A stretch of 64,000 bases of DNA from Chrysomallon squamiferum (GCA_012295275.1 CM022668.1:1309137-1373136); one strand, 5' to 3'; shown: positions 1 through 11,532, numbered from the stretch's first letter. Translations and numbers: made by a program. The notes: generated by a model not told the origin, from the sequence alone.

Positions 1-271
1 TCTATAAAACAAAGTTATGATGAAATTTTAAGTATGAACCACTTTGAAAATAGGTACCTCAAGGACATCACAAACATCTGTTTCTTTAAATTATGCTATT
101 TCATCATTATCATCATCGTTACTATTATTATTATTACTATTACTATTATTATTATTATTATTATTATTAGTTTTTTATTCATTATTATTATCACTATTTC
201 TATAATTATTATTATTGTTGTTATAATTGCTACTACTACTATTACTACTATTAAACTACTACTACTACTAC

Positions 272-328
<57 letters not shown>

Positions 329-340
329 TAAAGCACTGAC
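1..340. repeat. ATT/ACT microsatellite in an intron
   Basis: This stretch lies downstream of the last visible exon of the vWA gene, so it is intronic. From about 115 to 330 it is an imperfect (ATT)n/(ACT)n trinucleotide tract. Open frames across it on both strands are only translations of the repeat. I see no exon here. Confidence 0.85.
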
Positions 341-2436
341 CAGTACAAATAAGATCTTTCATGACGTTCACGAGACCAAACAGAGCGTTGAAATCAGCAA
401 CTGGAAACACTTTTCTTCTGGAAGAAGCGATGTTGATGAGTTCATCAGTCATGGCGTGAGAGCTGATTCCTACAGCAATCATGATGATTCCCTCGTCTTT
501 TGCAGCTTTGGCCTGGGCTTGGGTCTTGTCGGTGTAGTCGCTTTGGCCGTCTGTTATCACTATGGCAATCTGGGGAACCCCTTCAGAACGCCGACCTTGT
601 GACGTCATCATTTCACGTACTTTCGCGATTCCCTTGTTAGTGTTCGTCCCAAAACCTGGTTGTTTCAAAGTTTTCGTCAGCTGCACAAGCGTCCTTTTGT
701 CCTTGAATGGCATCAGCGGAACGACGTCGCCTATGAAGGTGCTAAAGACGACTATACCAACGTGAATGGTTTCCGGATGAATATGCAGACTGTTGATGAG
801 AGTTGCCACGAAGTGCTTCTGTTTGATCCAGTTGTGATCCTCGATGCTGTGCGATGCGTCGAGAAGAAAGACAATGTCAGCAGGCATGTCACACGCGATA
901 TCTGTAACATTGTACACTTCAGTCAGTTCTTTCATGTACACACTGACTCCATACACACTCAACTCATACGTACGTATATATATATATATATATATACGCA
1001 CGCACACACACACACATTAATTCATTCATTAATTTATTTATATTATTTTCAAAAAGAGGATAAAATTTGTACTCTATATTTTACCGGTTTTTTATTTTTT
1101 ATTTTTTTATTTTGATTTTTTTCAATTGTTTAACAGAATTACACGTTTATTATATACTGAACCTGGTGGAGGAATCAGTGTTACTGTCGTTGTTGAGGCA
1201 GTGGTCGTTGTTGTCATGACAGTTGTACTGCGCTCTGTAAACAGAATAATTTGCACGTAATTATTAGAAGAAGAAAAGTATAAAAGAAAAAGAAAAACAG
1301 AAAAAGAAATTCATAAAGCTATAAAGCCAAAAAATTATATAAACCGCTTTTTTTTTTGCTTTTTTCTCTACAGATCTGGATTCTTAAAAAAAAAAAAAAA
1401 AAAAATCCTCGTTAATTTCCAAGATTAGATCCGCTGTGAAATAATTTAATTTAAAACCACAAATAAATAAAAATAAAAATAAAAATAAAAATAACCTGAA
1501 CAGATCATGTCTCTGATGAAGTACACCAAGTTTGGCAAACTTCTGAAGTCCTTGACGCTGAAGGCGTGACCTTCTGATGCGATGTCGTTCACTTCAGTAA
1601 TGAACAGACGTGCAACTCCGACAGCGATCATCGTGATCCCTTCCTGTTTAGCTAGCAACGCTTCCTGTTTGGTTTCCGCGGGCAGACTTGACTTTCCGTC
1701 TGTAACAACAATTCCAAAGTGAGGCTTGTTCGGTCTGCCTTGGCTTCGCAACATCATCCTCAGCGACTTTATACCCAGCGCCGTGTTGGTGTCGTCTCGA
1801 GGTTGTGTCAGATTGCGAACCATTCTCTTAATCGTCTCTTTGTCCTTGTACGGATTCAGACTAATGATGTCGCCGATGAATCTGCTGAAGACGACAGCGC
1901 CGGCGTGGACAGCGTATGGTTGGATATCAAATGAGTCGACTAACATTTCAACGAAAGTTTTCACGTAATTCCAGTCCTCGGACTCGATGCTCAAACTGCC
2001 GTCGAGAAGAAAAACCACGTCAGCCGGCGCGTCGCATTTACTTACTGAGAAAAACAGAATAATTTAATATAAAAAACAACTGAATAAGTTATTATAATAA
2101 ATAAAAACTGACTGACAAACGTTTAATTAAATAACGTTTTCTCTAATTAATTAGATTAATCAATATTCGAACTAAAAATAACATCTGATAATAATGAACT
2201 CATGAATATTTTATAGGATATCGCAGGACACCATCTACAGCAAATTGAACTTTGTCTACAATTAACTTCTAAGACAAAATATTTATCAACTTTAAAAATT
2301 ACTGTTTTAAGTGAGTGCAGTTGTTTTCTGCTTTTAACACTAAGATTATAAAAAAGTTGATATAAAAAATATTACTTTGACAGTTGACGGTGCTGAACGT
2401 TAACGCCAGGAGCGTCAAAATGAAATGTGCGCCCAT
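341..2436 (-). CDS. Secreted tandem vWA-domain protein (partial, 3' end outside window)
   Basis: Four coding exons read on the minus strand: 2376-2436, 1496-2044, 1163-1234 and 341-901, every junction in phase 1. Exon 1 encodes a 20-residue signal peptide (MGAHFILTLLALTFSTVNCQ). Exon 2 is one von Willebrand factor A domain (about residues 25-203) with a complete MIDAS: DGSLS, a TNTA threonine and VVTDGKSS. Exon 3 is a 24-codon Thr-rich mucin-like linker (residues about 204-227). Exon 4 is a second vWA domain with DASHS, TNTN and VITDGQSD. One vWA per exon flanked by phase-1 introns is the usual shuffling arrangement of matrilin and collagen-VI type matrix proteins. The last donor (GTCAGT at 340-339) shows that the gene continues to the left. 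A role as an extracellular-matrix or shell-matrix protein with metal-dependent adhesion is inferred. Partner and exact family are unknown. Confidence 0.88.
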
Positions 2437-2451
2437 GTTTCTTGTGATAAC

Positions 2452-3657
2452 CTGGAAAAACAGAAGTCTTTATGTCAGAGATTAGAAACAGCAGCAGCAG
2501 CAGCAGTAACAACTACGACATCAGAATTAAAGTAATATATATTAAAATACAGTTAACAGGTAGTTTGTGACGTCATCACTGAGGTGAACGTCGTGACCTG
2601 TCAGGCTGATGTTTACTGCGGAGATGAAAACTGCTTCATCCTGTTTTCTGTCTCTTTGATCCAAGCATCGCCTCACTTTCACTCAGCAAGCTGCACATCT
2701 CTCACAAACCTCATCCGCTCTTCGTGCAGCAGCCAGTTTAAAAACAGTTACTAAAAACACTTCAGTTTGTAATGATACTTTTACTACTACGATGTTTACT
2801 GTTACACTGTTATTATGTTTTAGTTGTTCAGCCATGTTACTTTATTAACAGAATTACTGCTGCTACCAGTCAACTATTTTACATTTTAACAATATTACTG
2901 ACGCTAGATTTGTCAATAACAATATTATTCAGTCGTCCATTTCTTCTATTTTTCATTTAGTACTCAATGGCTAGTTTAACCAAATTAATGCTGGGTACTT
3001 TCATGCTTTGCTGAAACTATTTGTAATAGTAGCCCAAAAGTGTAGGCTGTAGATTTCCTTTTTTTTTTTTTTTTTTTTTTTATATTATAATTAAAAACTA
3101 TCTCACCTATTTTTGAATTTCTGAAACAAATGTTAATTTATATTACTCAGTGATAATAAAGATTCTATTATAGCTACTAAAATAGTGCTATCCTTAAAGT
3201 GACTACAACAAAACACAGTGGCGACGTACACTCACTGACAAAGTTTGGTGGTGTGAGTTCAGTTTTAACTGATAGAGCCAGAGCGTGCTTCATCCTGTTT
3301 CAGGATTATCACTCAGAGAAGTTTAGTCACGGTAAATGTGGGAGAATAATGATAAAATATATTTACTAATAACTTTAAATTTGTTCTGCCAGCTAATATT
3401 ATTAATATTAGCTTTGTCTTTTCTTTCTTTTTTCTTTATTGTTTTCTCTTTCTCTCTTTCCACGGGGAATGAGAGAAAGAAACCGAAAGAAAAGAGGAGA
3501 GAGATAGAGAAAATTCTGGAAAATGACTTTTCGTTTTTCTTATAAATGTTAAAATTAGTAATAATAAATTTACCAAATAATACAGTTACACGATATAAGT
3601 CATTAGGTTGTTAAATGTTTAAATGAAATAATAAATGGTATATAAGAGAAGGTTGTC
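2452..3657. other. Intron or intergenic, no gene seen
   Basis: AT-rich sequence with poly-T runs (about 3058-3080) and a purine/pyrimidine-rich patch at 3420-3510. No supported exon. It would be the first intron of the vWA gene if the 3700-4005 exon is real. Confidence 0.5.
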
Positions 3658-3699
3658 TCATGCACTGAGACTCAAAGAAGGATTAGAAAACACACCTAC

Positions 3700-4005
3700 C
3701 TCGGATCCCAGTCGAGGATGCTTGTTGACGGGAAGATGTTGAAAATTATAAACATGTCTTCTGACTGACGTCACCGCGCATTCCTCCGCATCACGTCGTG
3801 TCAGCTGTCTCTGAACAAGCAGAAAGTTGCTCTTTTTTCCACCGCCATTCTGACATCCTCTCAAACGAAGACTTTCTTTCACACAGAACGCAGTGAAGTC
3901 AGAACCAGTTTCTGTCCGAGACAAGAAGAGGAAACCGGCACAACAAGTTGTGAGACTCTTTCATCTGCTCGTGTACTCGTCTTAGCTGCATTCACAGTCG
4001 TGTTT
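3700..4005 (-). other. Candidate 5' exon of the vWA gene
   Basis: A minus-strand donor GAG|GTAGGTGTG lies at 3700/3699, and the acceptor GTTTTTCCAG|GTTATC before the vWA start lies at 2451. The stretch from an ATG at 3924 to the donor is open (75 codons, phase 0). If spliced to 2451 it runs in frame into the signal-peptide methionine at 2436. It is either 5' UTR or an N-terminal extension. The 5' boundary near 4005 is only an estimate from the TATA-like box upstream. No protein similarity is recognised. Confidence 0.3.
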
Positions 4006-4032
4006 TACTTGTCACTGCGAGTACGTCTTTCT

Positions 4033-4039
4033 CTTTATA
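4033..4039 (-). promoter_or_regulatory. TATA-like box upstream of the vWA gene
   Basis: The minus strand reads TTTTATAAAGAG here, about 30 bp before the proposed start of the candidate 5' exon ending at 3700. The call rests on sequence match and spacing only. Confidence 0.3.
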
Positions 4040-5179
4040 AAAGTCTGAAACACTCCCGGCCTAAATCATTTCTATAATTAAACCTGTGAATCTAATCACT
4101 CAGCCCCATTTTGAGGTTTTTAAATCAGATGTAGATGATTAGTGATGTCAAAAAACCAAACAAACAAAAAACAAGGAAAGGACAAGAAAGAAAGAAAGAA
4201 AGAAATAACTTTATTCCAAAAGGTGGTTTGTATGTGAATGAAGGTTTTTGTGATTGGTATTGTTTTAATGTAATATTTTGATGTATTTTAATACAATATT
4301 TAGAAATACCGTTTGTCATTTTTATAAACATAATAGCTGTTTATTTTGAATACATATTCCGAGATTCTCCTTGAAAATAATTTTAAAAACCATTTTTTTT
4401 TTTTTTATTGCTTTGTTCTCCACCAAATCAGACTCGTTTTATTTGATAATAATTAAATGTGGCTAATAAAACAAAGTTTATAATGAACGAATGAATGAAT
4501 GAAAAAAATAAATAAAATAAATATAATGGTACCTGAGACAAGCGGCCACCTGCGATGTAGGGACAGTGTTCTCAAGAACCAGTTTGTTTTTCAGTAGATA
4601 TGACATCTACTGAACGCAGACACGGACAGTATTTTTAAATTATGATTCTAAAGCGGACAGTCATGTCGATTTGTTTTCTCCAAAATACGTAATTGTCTTA
4701 GCAGCTACACGAGATTTAAAGATGGGGTCGCCTGGTTGTTGCACTGCACAGTGCACGCGTCTTGTTGTGTCGTGTTTGTCGTTGCACAACTCGCGAACTG
4801 AGCGAGTTCATCCCACTGCTATCTGATTTGCATCATTCAATCATTCAATCATTCAACATCATTCGAGGCACATTTACGTTTTATAAACACCGCTTTTTAA
4901 TTTAATTTTTTTATTTGCTTATTATCAGTTTTGTGACGTGCAAAATGTTTTGTTTACATCCATCAATCAACTCGACGTGTTTCCAGTTGTGTTTTAACAG
5001 AAAGTCGTGAGGCTTGCTATAGCAACATTTGTTCTGGGTACTGGTGTGTGCACATGAATAACATTTGTAAATATGTTCAAAACACCGACTGTAATGTTGT
5101 CTCTCTGGTGAAGAGACACCTGCGATTAAGGGACATTTTGCTCGGTCACACAGGTGTCCCTGCAAGACAGGTACCTGTG

Positions 5180-5210
<31 letters not shown>

Positions 5211-6206
5211 ATACTACTACTACTACTACTACTAATAATAATAATAATATTGTGTTTTTCCATAATTTGTGTAGTTCAGCTTCAAACCGAATATAACACA
5301 CACACACACGCACTCATACATTGACACATGCAATATTAAAACGATTAAAAATAATTAATGACCAGTAGAGTTTATATCTGTTTATTTACATATCATTTCT
5401 TGTATATTAGTCCATTTCATTATATATTACCCATTTATACAGTTTGAGTATACAGAAATTGTTATAATAAAAGTAATCTAGAATATGGAAGACTTGGATT
5501 GCACCTGTGAGAATTAATATTCCTTAACAAAAAACAAACATACAAACAAACAAACAAACGAACGAACAAAAAACAAAACAAAACAAAAAAACATCGTTAC
5601 ATTATAAATGCATTAAATATATCTTGTAAGATGACATATTTCGTCATGAAGTATATTCATTATGATGCTGAAATGACAGTCAGTAACACATATTGCTGTA
5701 ATGTCAAGTAATTATCATTAAAACGAATAGTACCTCCATGCATAGATGTTGGACAATATCACATGGGGCCTGTAGACAGTGTGTAAACAGAAATATGTAG
5801 ACAGTGTTGTGTAAACACAAACATGTAAACAGTGTTGTGTAAACAGAGACTAAGTTGTTATGAAAACAATGAGAGATACAGACAATGTTGTATACAAACA
5901 GATTGAGAAAATGTAAACAAACAATGAGGCACATAGACAACGTTTTGTTAAGAAATCAAATGTGTTTGGAGGCAAGGGTAAATATAATCTTATTTCACAA
6001 ATATATAACACATGTACATTATACTGAAGGTCACTTTTCAGTTCATAACAATAATTTATTAAAGCCGCATATTCACACTTTCTTTTCAGTTCACAAACTA
6101 ACTGAATTCAACAATGTGATAAAAACAAGGCAACAGTAAACGCACTGTTTTAAATATAAAATATGAATATCCAGCAGCACGTTTTACGTCTACTTTGGCG
6201 CTGTGA
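4040..6206. other. Intergenic; two short exon-like repeats
   Basis: No complete gene is seen. It contains an (AAAT)n/(ACT)n/(AAT)n tract at about 5181-5250 and a pair of related segments at 4531-4576 and 5113-5165. On the minus strand both segments read TGTCCCT..ATCGCAG followed by GT. Tandem copies of a GTGTAAACA-type motif lie at 5780-5860. Confidence 0.5.
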
Positions 6207-7652
6207 TCAGCTCAACAGTTTTTGATGTATGTGTTGTAAGTCTGTCGTTGTTAAAGTCTCGCTATAAAAAATTCTCATGCACATCTCGCGGTCCCGAACA
6301 TCCGTCCAGCCCCCGTAAGGCTGGTCCAGCTTAAAGCGAACTGGGAAATCATGGGCAATGTTAACGTGGTTAGGAAATAAGAATTTCTTGTTTTGCTCTA
6401 ATTTGTTTCTGACTCTTTGCAGAACGTCTGTCGTTTTACACGACTTGTTTTGATGAAAGCCTTTACAGCTACCTAAGTGAAAAACTCGACTGCCTAAAGG
6501 TTTTAGTATTTTCAAGCCTCCTGGTATGCACGTGGCCGTCACGTGCATCAGAGACCAGTCCCAGTTACAGTCATCAAAAAAACAGAACGATTTTGAACAG
6601 TTTTTCAACATTTCCCAGAAGTCTTTGCGGAATGCCATGCCCCTTCCGTTTCCGGCCCACCAGTAATCTTTTTTTGCATCTCCTAATCTGTAGTTGTCGC
6701 GGAAGTAGTCTGTCGACTCCCCCATTACATACATTTTACATTCCGGACACTTTCTTCTGCTTTCACTGTCCAGTTTTTTTAAATAGTCCAGTGTATCCTC
6801 TGCTAAGTAGTAATCATCGTCTAGACGAAATATAATACCTTTATAATTTCGAAGTAATAAACATTCATCAAAAATAAATCGCAGTTTCCACAACCAGTGG
6901 TGTTTAAGTTGGGCGTGCGGCGCTTCTCTGTAATGTCCAAACGGGTCTTGGAATTCCGCGTTGTTACACTTGATGTGTCTCGCTACTGTTTTATCCAAAT
7001 TGCGAGCACAGTCGTTGGGATCGGTCCCAGGAAACTGTTTGCTGTACACCTGAATAGGATACGGGTAAAATATCTGCATATAGGGGCAGAAATCTATCTG
7101 TCTGATCACTTGGAAAACGTCGTCGGAGAAGTAGTCGTGGCTGAAGATGACGAGTGTTTCGTTGATGTGTCTCATTTCACGAAAAGAATCAATCTGCATT
7201 TTCAGCTGGTCCGCGCGGTCATGAACTTGTACTAAAATGACTACACTCTGAGGCGTCAGGCTCAGGCCAAATCTGTCTTCATTGTGAACAAATCCTTTTT
7301 CGTTTAAAATCTCTACTTGTTGTCTGAACTTTTCCACATCTTTCCAGTCGGGAATGAACGGAACAAACTTACCAGCTGCTTTCACTGTCGAGTTCAAAGT
7401 TCTCACGTGATAAACTGTTTCTGTCACTGTTTCTCCACCGACTGTGCTGACTCCACCCTTGTCTGACAGTCTGACGTTGTGGTTGACTGTCTCGACGTGA
7501 ACGTGGTGGCCGTCTCGGTGAACGCGCGGAGACAGTTTGTTCTCGCTGTTCCAAAGAGCCGATGATGTGTAGATCCGCAACTTCAGTCCAGCAAAAACCA
7601 CCATACAGAGGTACAGGACAAACAGCGTCGTTTTCTTCGCCGATAACCTCAT
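6207..7652 (-). CDS. MGAT2: Alpha-1,6-mannosyl-glycoprotein 2-beta-N-acetylglucosaminyltransferase (GnT-II)
   Basis: A single-exon frame of 481 residues from ATG 7652; the frame extends upstream only through a GTG. GnT-II adds beta-1,2-GlcNAc to the alpha-1,6 mannose of N-glycans in the medial Golgi, the step that commits to complex biantennary chains. Residues 9-25 form a type II signal anchor, followed by a stem (to about 95) and a GT16 catalytic domain. Features recognised from memory of the vertebrate enzyme are VQVHDRADQL (141-150), VIFSHD (168-173), DPFGHYREA (236-244), the acidic metal site LDDDYYLAED (277-286; EEDHYL in vertebrates), CPEC (302-305), CNWDW (362-366) and RVFHLGSCKGFH (389-400), whose first His is the expected second metal ligand. 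The gene is also intronless in vertebrates. Length is slightly above the human 447 residues, mostly in the stem. Confidence 0.93.
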   Translation of the reverse strand: MRLSAKKTTLFVLYLCMVVFAGLKLRIYTSSALWNSENKLSPRVHRDGHHVHVETVNHNVRLSDKGGVSTVGGETVTETVYHVRTLNSTVKAAGKFVPFIPDWKDVEKFRQQVEILNEKGFVHNEDRFGLSLTPQSVVILVQVHDRADQLKMQIDSFREMRHINETLVIFSHDYFSDDVFQVIRQIDFCPYMQIFYPYPIQVYSKQFPGTDPNDCARNLDKTVARHIKCNNAEFQDPFGHYREAPHAQLKHHWLWKLRFIFDECLLLRNYKGIIFRLDDDYYLAEDTLDYLKKLDSESRRKCPECKMYVMGESTDYFRDNYRLGDAKKDYWWAGNGRGMAFRKDFWEMLKNCSKSFCFFDDCNWDWSLMHVTATCIPGGLKILKPLGSRVFHLGSCKGFHQNKSCKTTDVLQRVRNKLEQNKKFLFPNHVNIAHDFPVRFKLDQPYGGWTDVRDREMCMRIFYSETLTTTDLQHIHQKLLS

Positions 7653-8037
7653 CTTTTCACTAAACACTGTGCGCTATGATCTGTCAAAACGCAGAGTTAC
7701 TTTTCAGTCAGCTTTCACATTTCATCGACGATTTCTTCAAGAAAGGAGCTCACCGACCAGAATAAATCTGTAACAACAAAATATAAAAAAAAATAATAAT
7801 AATAATAATACATTTCGTATTACCTCAAAAGTTACTATTCATTAGAAATCATAATTTATATGCACGTATGCATGCATGCACACATTTCAAAACATTATTT
7901 AAAAAAAAAAAAATGTCCAGCTTCACACGAAACTGAATAACAAAGTTCTTAACCGCTTAACGTATTATTATAAGCCTATTTATGACTGTCTCAACCTTTT
8001 TAATATTAAGCGCATCATTATAGCAACAGGTGAGAAA

Positions 8038-8084
<47 letters not shown>

Positions 8085-8305
8085 AAAGTAAATAAAAAAT
8101 TAAAACATTAAAAAGAAAAAAATGTAAAACGTAATATAATTTTTTATGACTTTAGTTCGGTTAATTAATACTGTAGAAACAATGCTAGCACACACACAAG
8201 ACAATATACAAATCAATAATTTATATATGAAATATGTATGGAAATAGATGAAAGTTCTTTTTCTCTCGCTTTTCTTTTTTTCTGTGTTTTTCTGTCTGCA
8301 TGTGT

Positions 8306-8349
<44 letters not shown>

Positions 8350-10440
8350 AACAAATCCTAATAGACTGAGTAAATATTACCGTAGCAGAAACTGCTTGTA
8401 TTTAAACATGAGAGATGAATGATAACTTTGTTATATAAAAACTAAACTTCTTTTATTCAGATTCGTGTATGATCTGAAATGATTACTGATGTCAAAAAGC
8501 TGGCTATTTCGAATGATACCCAACCATTTTTAAATCCTTGTCAGTTTTTGTTATCGATGATCTCCTGCCCCAACAGATTTTTTTTTTTCATCAGATGATT
8601 TGTTTGTATCATAATATAAAGTTAATATACATTTTAATTATTTTCACTTCTTAATATCATTTATTTATTTACTTTGTGGTAAGAAGGCCAAGTCAAACGT
8701 GCGCCTGTCTCTGTCAGGTGTTTTCTGAGAAGTCGTGTTGTTAATACGTGCATATTGCTGATTTTAGTATTTTACTTTTTATTTTGTTTTTCATGTTATT
8801 TTGGGTAGTTACTGAATGAAACTGTACCAAACTAAGCGATACTTCTGACTCTCTCTGTAAAACACATATGCCTCTTTTTTCTTTTCCCTCCTGAGCTCTT
8901 TCAAAGATGTAAAACCCTGAAGTGAATCGTGAAGTATATGTATTTAACATTACTTTGGAAATCTTTACATAGCATTTTAAAATGTAGTTTTTTTATTCGA
9001 ATAAATAACCTAAATATAATTCGCATACTTTCAGATTATTGATTTTTTGTTTATCCATTATTAGTTTATAACGAAGTTTTGCAATAAATGAACAAAGGTA
9101 AAATATCTGATTGCAACTGACAAAACCACACTTCACTCAACTCTACAAATAAACAACACCCACCATCCTGCTAGCTTGCCAACACGCACATAAAACTATT
9201 AACTCAGTAAAGAAAGATTTTATTTCTTAGTTTTATTAGATAAACCTAAGACATGTGTTATTAGCGGGTGTAACACATCCTAGAGTAATTATGGAAAGTA
9301 GTTTGGCTGTTGCTGGTAATTTCAGAAGGTCCAACCCGAGCCAGCCATCTACTGAGCAGTTGATCCGGACAGTTCACGCTCGCTCTTTGACCTTTACCAC
9401 CAGTGAGCAGAACATAAATTCATTAAAGTACTGTCATTGTGATAATGTGTTAATCTTGAACTTTGGATGTGTTGTTAAGTGATTTATAACAAGCAGTGGT
9501 CTCGTACCAGTTATATTAAATACATTTAGCTGACCCAGAATTTAACGTGTTTACTCACTAACTACAACAACAACGGCATTTGTTATAATAATATAAGTAG
9601 CTGCAGTAGTATTAACAGTGGTAACAGTGGTTACAGTTGTAGTAGTACTAGTAGGTGTAATAACAGCGGAAATATTTAAAATATCAGTAACAATAGTAGG
9701 AAGAGATGTAGAGTTGTAATGTTACTACTCTGTTGTATTAAAAACACGTGTTACAAAGTCTAGAAATACCGGTTCTTAGTTAATTTGTGAGTTGTCATCA
9801 GCTGTGGACACAAATTAATAGAATTAATAAAAAATATACTAAAGTCCAGTTACTGTCGTTAATATTTCACAGATTACTACAATTCAGTGATTAATTTTAG
9901 CTTCCGTTATTTAACATCTGTAACGAACAAGTTTTCTCCTGAATAATGGCGGTATGAAACAAAAATATATTTTGTACACTTTCAAATGTTCAGTTTATAT
10001 CTGAAGACCACTTGACAAATGAAAACAAAAACAAAAACAAAAAACAACAACCCAAAAGCCCAATTATTTTCCTGTTCTGAAAAATCAAGTGTGAATGATA
10101 TGATGCTGATGAAGCAGTGTTTATTTTGAAACCGCCGAGTCTTCACCTCATTTCCCGTGTTTAATTATTTGTTTTGTTATTTCTGTGTTAAGTGAAACGT
10201 TCGTGTCTAATCGTTGCTTTTTACTCCATTTCCGTGAACACGACACAAATATTTGATCTCTGTGATCACTTTTAAAACTTCTCAGTTCTTGGCACCCAGT
10301 TCGTGTTGTGTGGTGAACGAACGAAAAACGAAACTAGACTGAACTCGCATCTTTTTAATTAAATATTTCAAAAAATTACATAATTTTAAATTTGTAATCT
10401 ATTATTAACATAATTATTGAATATTAACGACATCAATTAA
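7653..10440. other. Intergenic, microsatellites only
   Basis: Upstream of MGAT2. It holds a (TA)n run at 8041-8070, (TG)n followed by (AG)n at 8299-8352, and scattered imperfect AGT/ACA triplet runs near 9590-9720. Short open frames at 8100-8354, 8741-8950 and 9255-9482 show no family signature and I do not call them. Confidence 0.55.
8299..8352. repeat. (TG)n(AG)n microsatellite
   Basis: Consecutive TG dinucleotides switching to AG dinucleotides. Confidence 0.9.
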
Positions 10441-10460
10441 ATTTGATATAGTGTTCAACC

Positions 10461-10532
10461 CGCTTGGTAGTACAAGGTTTAGAATACTCGACTGTCACTC
10501 GAGTGATGAGTGTTCAAATCCCTCCCAAGCAG
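10461..10532 (+). tRNA. tRNA-Asp(GTC)-like element
   Basis: It folds as a cloverleaf. The anticodon stem CTCGA (10487-10491) pairs perfectly with TCGAG (10499-10503) around the loop CTGTCAC, giving anticodon GTC. The acceptor CGCTTGG pairs with CCAAGCA with one mismatch. The T arm has loop TTCAAAT and a stem with one T-C mismatch. The variable region is five bases. The internal B-box is degenerate (TGTTCAAATCC). It is either a diverged tRNA gene or a tRNA-derived relic; no intron is seen. Confidence 0.6.
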
Positions 10533-10543
10533 TAGCTACAATT

Positions 10544-10615
10544 TGATTGGTAGACTGATGGTTAGAATATCCGGCTTTCACCCGGAAGATATGTGTTCGA
10601 ATCCCGTCCAAGCAA
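10544..10615 (+). tRNA. tRNA-Glu(TTC)-like element
   Basis: It starts 11 bases after the Asp-like element. The anticodon stem TCCGG (10570-10574) pairs perfectly with CCGGA (10582-10586) around CTTTCAC, giving anticodon TTC. The acceptor TGATTGG pairs with CCAAGCA with one mismatch. The T loop is TTCGAAT, with a T-C mismatch at the same stem position as in the neighbour. Both elements share the segments TTGGTAG at the 5' side and CCAAGCA at the 3' side, so they look related by duplication or conversion. An A-rich tract follows. Confidence 0.6.
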
Positions 10616-10821
10616 AAAACCTTTATTTATATTTTAATAGGAAAAAAAAATGTACATTACAAAAAAAAAAAACCTTTATTTATAATTTATTACATCTACT
10701 GAAATAATTATATTTAGATTATAACGACGTTATAAAATTTCCTGATTATTTGTATAAATAGGGATCAGAATTTCGTTATTACATCAGAATAACAATAGCA
10801 TATAGAAAATAAAACTACTGA

Positions 10822-11224
10822 ATGTGTTCAAGTGAACTATATGAAATTATCGAACATTTATCTAACGAAGAAGCTTTTACCATTTTTGAAGAATTAGTAA
10901 GTAAAGAAACAAAATTTAAAAGTGTTGAAACAGCAATCTGTATTGAAATTAAAGTCGTCAAAGATTCAATCAAAAACAAAACACATCATATTATTAAATA
11001 CTTACGTTCATCATTATTGTGAAATATTCAACAATACTGAAGAAGAAAATGATAATTACTGTTATATAAAAAACATTTTAAAAGATCACATAATTTATAT
11101 AAGTGGAAAAAACGGTTATATTCGTTATTACGATATTGTAGAAACAAGAAGTAACATTGAAATATCTAAATGTCAGCATTTTATATTAACAATTTATCAA
11201 AAGAAAAAGCAAAAGAATATTTGA
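10822..11224 (+). pseudogene. Broken compact ORF A, unknown family
   Basis: Two overlapping frames look like one protein split by a frameshift near 11020: 10822-11022 (66 codons) and the second frame, which stays open to 11224. Composition is rich in Lys, Glu, Ile and Asn, unlike the host exons nearby. I recognise no domain. It is the first of five same-strand, nearly contiguous frames after the tRNA pair. Viral, plasmid-like or transposon origin are all possible. Confidence 0.4.
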
Positions 11225-11532
11225 AATTATCTTACTCTGAATTTGGGAAGTTACATGAAGGAATAAACATTAAAACTCACTAGAAAGTTGATGAATTAAC
11301 ATTTTGGAAAGAAGAAGTTAATGTGAAACTACAATTTATTTCTGACGAAGATGAAACTATAAAAAGGCAAGAAGAATTTGTAAATATGTAGGAGGAAGAT
11401 CAGACAAGAAAGCAATTGAAAAAGAGAGAAGCAGAATCAACTATTATCTATTTCAGTAAGAATTTGATTATACTAAATAAGAAACGACAATTAATTGATA
11501 CATTTTGGAATTACATATATAGTAAAGTGTGA
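11170..11532 (+). pseudogene. Broken compact ORF B with two in-frame TAG stops
   Basis: From ATG 11170 one frame of 121 codons runs to TGA 11530-11532 and is interrupted only by two TAG codons (after ..IKTH and after ..EFVNM). It has a charged, coiled-coil-like composition. It overlaps the end of frame A, as in compact genomes. Both stops are one C-to-T change from CAG. The product is unknown. Confidence 0.4.

Noticed and set aside
34-339. 101-codon plus-strand frame of Ile/Thr/Leu
   Set aside because: It is a translation of the ATT/ACT microsatellite inside an intron.
7653-7667. Five extra N-terminal codons for MGAT2
   Set aside because: The extension starts at GTG; the first ATG is at 7652 and places the membrane anchor at the usual distance.
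9255-9482. 75-codon plus-strand frame with less AT-rich sequence
   Set aside because: No domain, no splice context and no upstream promoter; length is within chance.
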